From Clostridia bacterium (GTDB lineage: Bacteria; Bacillota; Clostridia; Oscillospirales; CAG-272), in assembly GCA_017504625.1 (NCBI GenBank), contig JAFVQU010000013.1, positions 1 through 64,000 of the forward strand: a stretch of DNA of 64,000 nt, given 5' to 3'. The translations under genes were made by a program, and so were the position numbers. Below, one piece after another: positions 60,675 to 64,000 of the stretch; positions within the stretch are counted from its first letter, which is position 1; each line of letters begins with the position of its first letter. The notes beneath the pieces were generated by a model. It was not told the origin of the DNA. It made no database searches and saw nothing but the letters and a program-made list of their open reading frames with translations.

Positions 60675-60703
60675 TTGACAAAGCTTGTTTTCTTTGATAT
60701 AAT
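60675..60703 (+). promoter_or_regulatory. Promoter of rpoB
   Basis: Perfect TTGACA (60675-60680) and TATAAT (60698-60703) with a 17-base spacer. The leader is about 135 bases. Confidence 0.8.
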
Positions 60704-60805
60704 TGTAAACTGCATTATAATCGCTTAGTTTGCCTATTTTTAGAGCATGCAGCGGTTCGAATTTGACAAAATCCGATAAAACAAAAGAATTTTAAAGGGT
60801 TTTGT

Positions 60806-60833
60806 CCATTCAAAAAGTATTACTTGAATGGAG
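60806..60833 (+). promoter_or_regulatory. Hairpin masking the rpoB ribosome binding site
   Basis: CCATTCAA (60806-60813) and TTGAATGG (60824-60831) form a perfect 8-bp stem with a ten-base loop. The last two Gs are the first two of the GGAG ribosome binding site (60830-60833), so the fold would limit rpoB translation. Confidence 0.5.
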
Positions 60834-60844
60834 TGATTGATTTC

Positions 60845-63800
60845 ATGGTCAATGTAAAAGAGCAAAAACTCGGAAAGAATACGAGAATGTCCTTTTCCCG
60901 TTCCCGTTTCAATCTGGAATTGCCCAACCTCGTGGAAATCCAGACAAAGTCCTTCGATTGGTTCCTCGAAGAAGGACTCAAGGAAGTGCTGCGCGACGTT
61001 TCGCCCATCACTGACTACTCCGGCAACCTCTCGATAGACTTCATTTCTTATTCTATCGATAAGAATGCCGCAAAGTACCCCGTTGAAGAGTGCAAGGAGC
61101 GTGACGTTAACTACGCTGCACCTCTTAAGGTAAACGTTCGTCTTACCAACAAGCAGGCAGGCGACGTTAAGTACTCGGATATCTACCTTGGCGACTTCCC
61201 GCTTATGACCGATAACGGTACCTTCGTTATCAACGGTGCAGAGAGAGTTATCGTTTCTCAGCTCGTTCGTTCCCCCGGTATGTACTATTCATCCGAGGTT
61301 GACAAGACGGGTAAGAAGACCTACGCGGCTCAGATCATCCCTTACAGAGGAGCATGGCTTGAGTACGAAAGTGACGTAAACGGTGTTCTCTACGTGCGTA
61401 TAGATAAAAACAGAAAGCTTCCTCTTACCCTGTTCGTTCGTGCTCTCGGTCTTACGCACAGAGAGGACATCTTCAAGATGTTCGGTGAGGACGCAAGACT
61501 TCTCGCAACTCTTGAAAAGGATGAGAGTGAGAGCCTTGCTGAAGCTAACGGCACAGATCCCGAGGTTGAATCTCTCAAGGAAATATATAAGAAGCTTCGT
61601 CCCGGCGAGCCTCCGCTCGTTGAGTCTGCAAAGCAGCTTCTCCACAACTACTTCTTCGATCCCAGAAGATACGACATCATGTCTGTCGGACGTTACAAGT
61701 TCGACGCAAAGATGGCTATTCACTCAAGAATCGCTAATCGCAAGGTAGCTGAGGATATCGTAAGCCCTCTTACCGGCGAGGTTCTTTATGAGAAGGGAGC
61801 AGTTCTTAACAACGAGATGGCTCTCGTAGTTGAGCGCAATGCCGTAAATGAAGTCGTTATTGAGCTTGATAACGGTGAGACCGTAAGAGTAGTTTCAAAT
61901 AACACCATCGAGCCTGAGCATATTCTCGGCTTCGATCTTAAGGACTGCGGTGTAAACGAGAGAGCAAGCGTTGCCGTTCTCGTTGACATTATGCAGCAGT
62001 GCGGCGGCGACGTTGACGCTATCAAGGAAATGGCTAAGGAAAGAATAGCAGAGCTTTGCCCCAAGCACATCACTAAGGACGATATTTTCGCAACTGTAAG
62101 CTATATGCTTAACCTCACTCACGACGTGGGCGTGGTTGACGATATCGACCACCTTGGAAACAGAAGAGTCCGTTCGGTAGGCGAGCAGCTTCAGAACCAG
62201 ATGCGGATCGGCTTCACCAGAATGGATAAAATAATAAAGGAAAGAATGACCACTCAGGACAACGAGAAGCTCACTCCTCAGGCGCTCATCAACATCCGCC
62301 CCGTAGCAACCGCTATCCGCGAGTTCTTCGGATCGAGCCAGCTTTCTCAGTTCATGGACCAGAACAACCCGCTTGCAGAGCTTACTCACAAGCGTCGTCT
62401 TTCTGCTCTCGGTCCCGGCGGTCTTTCGCGTGACCGCGCTTCCTTCGACGTCCGTGACGTACACTATACCCATTACGGCCGTATGTGTCCTATCGAAACG
62501 CCTGAAGGTCCTAACATCGGTCTTATTTCCTACCTCACCACCTATGCGCGCATCAGCGACTACGGATTTATCGAGGCTCCCTACCGTAAGGTAGTTCACA
62601 TCCCTGGCGAAAACGGCACAGTTGAGCACAAGGTAACCGATGAGGTCGTTTACATGACCGCTGACGTTGAGGATAAGTACATCGTTGCTCAGGGTAACGA
62701 GCCCCTTGACGAAAACGGACACTTTGTCAATAAGAAGGTAACTGCAAGAGACAAGACCGAGATCTTTGAGGTTGACGCGGCAAACGTTGACTTCATGGAC
62801 GTTTCTCCTAAGATGGTCGTTTCTGTTGCTACCGCGTGTATCCCCTTCCTTGAGAACGACGACAACTCTCGTGCGCTCATGGGATCGAACATGCAGAAGC
62901 AGGCAGTTCCGCTCCTTATCACCGATTCGCCTATCGTTGGTACAGGTATGGAGTATAAGGCGGCTGTTGACTCCGGCGTTGTAGTTGTAGCTAAGGCTGC
63001 GGGTACTGTTGAGAGAGTTGACGCTAACAATATCACGATACTTGAGGATGACGGACACAAAACCGTTTACTCACTTATCAAGTTCAAGAGAAGCAACCAG
63101 TCCAACTGCGTAAACCAGAAGCCTATCGTAAAGAGAGGACAGAGAGTAGAGGCAGGAGAGGTTATTGCCGACGGTCCCGCTACCTATAACGGTGAGATCT
63201 CGCTCGGTAAGAACGCGCTTATCGGATTTATGACCTGGGAGGGTTATAACTACGAGGACGCAGTCCTTCTTAACGAAAAGCTCGTAAGAGACGACGTTTA
63301 CACCTCTATCCACATCGAAGAGTACACGCACGAGGCAAGAGATACCAAGCTCGGCCCGGAAGAGATCACCCGCGAGATCCCCAACGTCGGTGACGACGCA
63401 TTGAAGGATCTTAACGCAGACGGTATCATCAAGAAGGGAACCGAGGTAAGAGCAGGCGACATTCTCGTAGGTAAGATCACTCCTAAGGGAGAGACCGAGC
63501 TTACCGCAGAGGAAAGACTTCTCCGCGCGATCTTCGGTGAGAAGGCAAGGGAAGTAAGAGACACCTCGCTCCGCGTTCCTCACGGTGAAAGTGGCGTCGT
63601 AGTTGACATTCGCGTATTCTCTCACGAGGCAGGCGACGATCTCCCCGCAGGCGTAAACAAGGTTGTTAAGCTCTATATAGCTCAGAAGAGAAAGATCTCT
63701 GTCGGAGATAAGATGGCAGGCCGTCACGGTAACAAGGGTGTCGTATCGCGTATACTCCCCCCCGAGGATATGCCCTTCCTTCCCGACGGAACTCCTCTTG

Positions 63801-64000
63801 ACATTTGTCTTAACCCCCTCGGCGTTCCTTCCCGAATGAACATCGGTCAGGTGCTTGAGGTGCATCTCGGCATCGCGGCTAAGAAGCTCGGCTGGAAGAT
63901 AATGACTCCCGTATTCGACGGCGCGAACGAAAGAGATATCGCAGAGTGTCTCCGTATGGCAGGCTACTGCCGTGACCTCTTCGCCAACGAAAATCCCGAA
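60845..64000 (+). CDS. rpoB: RNA polymerase beta subunit, 3' end outside the window
   Basis: The first 1052 residues are visible and the gene continues past the edge. It forms the catalytic core of RNA polymerase with Rpo[26 protein letters not shown] starts the protrusion. The rifampicin region [30 protein letters not shown] has susceptible-type residues throughout (S, Q, D, H, S positions as in wild type). [21 protein letters not shown] and [21 protein letters not shown] with catalytic-site residues are intact. The ATG 60845 follows GGAGTGATTGATTTC. No rplJ or rplL lies upstream. Confidence 0.96.
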   Translation, partial: MVNVKEQKLGKNTRMSFSRSRFNLELPNLVEIQTKSFDWFLEEGLKEVLRDVSPITDYSGNLSIDFISYSIDKNAAKYPVEECKERDVNYAAPLKVNVRLTNKQAGDVKYSDIYLGDFPLMTDNGTFVINGAERVIVSQLVRSPGMYYSSEVDKTGKKTYAAQIIPYRGAWLEYESDVNGVLYVRIDKNRKLPLTLFVRALGLTHREDIFKMFGEDARLLATLEKDESESLAEANGTDPEVESLKEIYKKLRPGEPPLVESAKQLLHNYFFDPRRYDIMSVGRYKFDAKMAIHSRIANRKVAEDIVSPLTGEVLYEKGAVLNNEMALVVERNAVNEVVIELDNGETVRVVSNNTIEPEHILGFDLKDCGVNERASVAVLVDIMQQCGGDVDAIKEMAKERIAELCPKHITKDDIFATVSYMLNLTHDVGVVDDIDHLGNRRVRSVGEQLQNQMRIGFTRMDKIIKERMTTQDNEKLTPQALINIRPVATAIREFFGSSQLSQFMDQNNPLAELTHKRRLSALGPGGLSRDRASFDVRDVHYTHYGRMCPIETPEGPNIGLISYLTTYARISDYGFIEAPYRKVVHIPGENGTVEHKVTDEVVYMTADVEDKYIVAQGNEPLDENGHFVNKKVTARDKTEIFEVDAANVDFMDVSPKMVVSVATACIPFLENDDNSRALMGSNMQKQAVPLLITDSPIVGTGMEYKAAVDSGVVVVAKAAGTVERVDANNITILEDDGHKTVYSLIKFKRSNQSNCVNQKPIVKRGQRVEAGEVIADGPATYNGEISLGKNALIGFMTWEGYNYEDAVLLNEKLVRDDVYTSIHIEEYTHEARDTKLGPEEITREIPNVGDDALKDLNADGIIKKGTEVRAGDILVGKITPKGETELTAEERLLRAIFGEKAREVRDTSLRVPHGESGVVVDIRVFSHEAGDDLPAGVNKVVKLYIAQKRKISVGDKMAGRHGNKGVVSRILPPEDMPFLPDGTPLDICLNPLGVPSRMNIGQVLEVHLGIAAKKLGWKIMTPVFDGANERDIAECLRMAGYCRDLFANENPE

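Noticed and set aside
61895..63058. 387-codon minus-strand frame opposite rpoB
   Set aside because: Shadow of rpoB caused by its codon use; no initiation signals.

Overview
This window looks like a chromosomal segment of an uncultured Clostridia-type bacterium (Bacillota). The signs are purine-rich ribosome binding sites, TTGACA/TATAAT promoters with 17-base spacers, mnmG-rsmG-parAB in the order typical of the origin-proximal region of Firmicutes, exact parS sites, a SpoVT-type sporulation regulator, a Trk potassium system and a membrane pyrophosphatase. Many glycoside-handling and dockerin-bearing secreted proteins suggest a plant-fibre or gut habitat. The order cannot be resolved from the sequence. 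No phage, IS element, CRISPR array or rRNA was seen.

Layout. 1-3.6 kb: a secreted protein of unknown function, an N-terminally truncated response-regulator remnant, and a TPR / DUF4037 pair. 3.6-7.3 kb: a plsC-like acyltransferase with a GltS-type symporter, then a lipid kinase. 7.4-13.2 kb: a GH78-like enzyme, a divergent RHH regulator / SLOG pair with shared operator-like sites, and a TrpB2 / DUF362-ferredoxin pair behind a structured leader. 13.3-13.9 kb: tRNA-Met(CAT) and tRNA-Glu, followed by two decayed copies of the tRNA-Glu 3' end plus terminator. 13.9-24.2 kb: a minus-strand operon for a Gld-like ABC system (ATPase, permease, two GldG-like proteins, a giant DUF4340 protein) that runs on into a membrane pyrophosphatase.

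24.4-32.4 kb: ahcY, mnmG, rsmG, three parS sites, parA, parB, serS and a small membrane protein. 32.4-39.2 kb: a C26 amidotransferase, a CCA-adding enzyme, a membrane protein, alanine racemase, a DUF5722 surface protein and an AraC regulator. 39.3-45.4 kb: class I lysyl-tRNA synthetase fused to a tRNA-binding domain, a YfiH/PgeF protein, an ABC-F ATPase and gpsA. 45.4-53.9 kb: a CHAP-domain surface protein, a small XRE regulator, a second GH78-like enzyme joined to trkA-trkH, then tmk and yitT. 53.9-60.6 kb: a 1372-residue dockerin protein behind a ~200-base leader, spoVT and an orphan solute-binding lipoprotein. 60.7-64 kb: rpoB, cut by the window edge, with its own promoter and a hairpin over its ribosome binding site.

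Most genes are housekeeping (translation, segregation, envelope, K+ and Na+/H+ energetics). The more unusual material lies in intergenic RNA and operator structure: the alternative hairpins before trpB2, the tRNA-Glu 3'-end repeats, the RHH/SLOG operators, the rpoB leader hairpin and a shared 10-base palindrome. No single feature proves a new system. The trpB2 leader and the SLOG/RHH pair are the best candidates.
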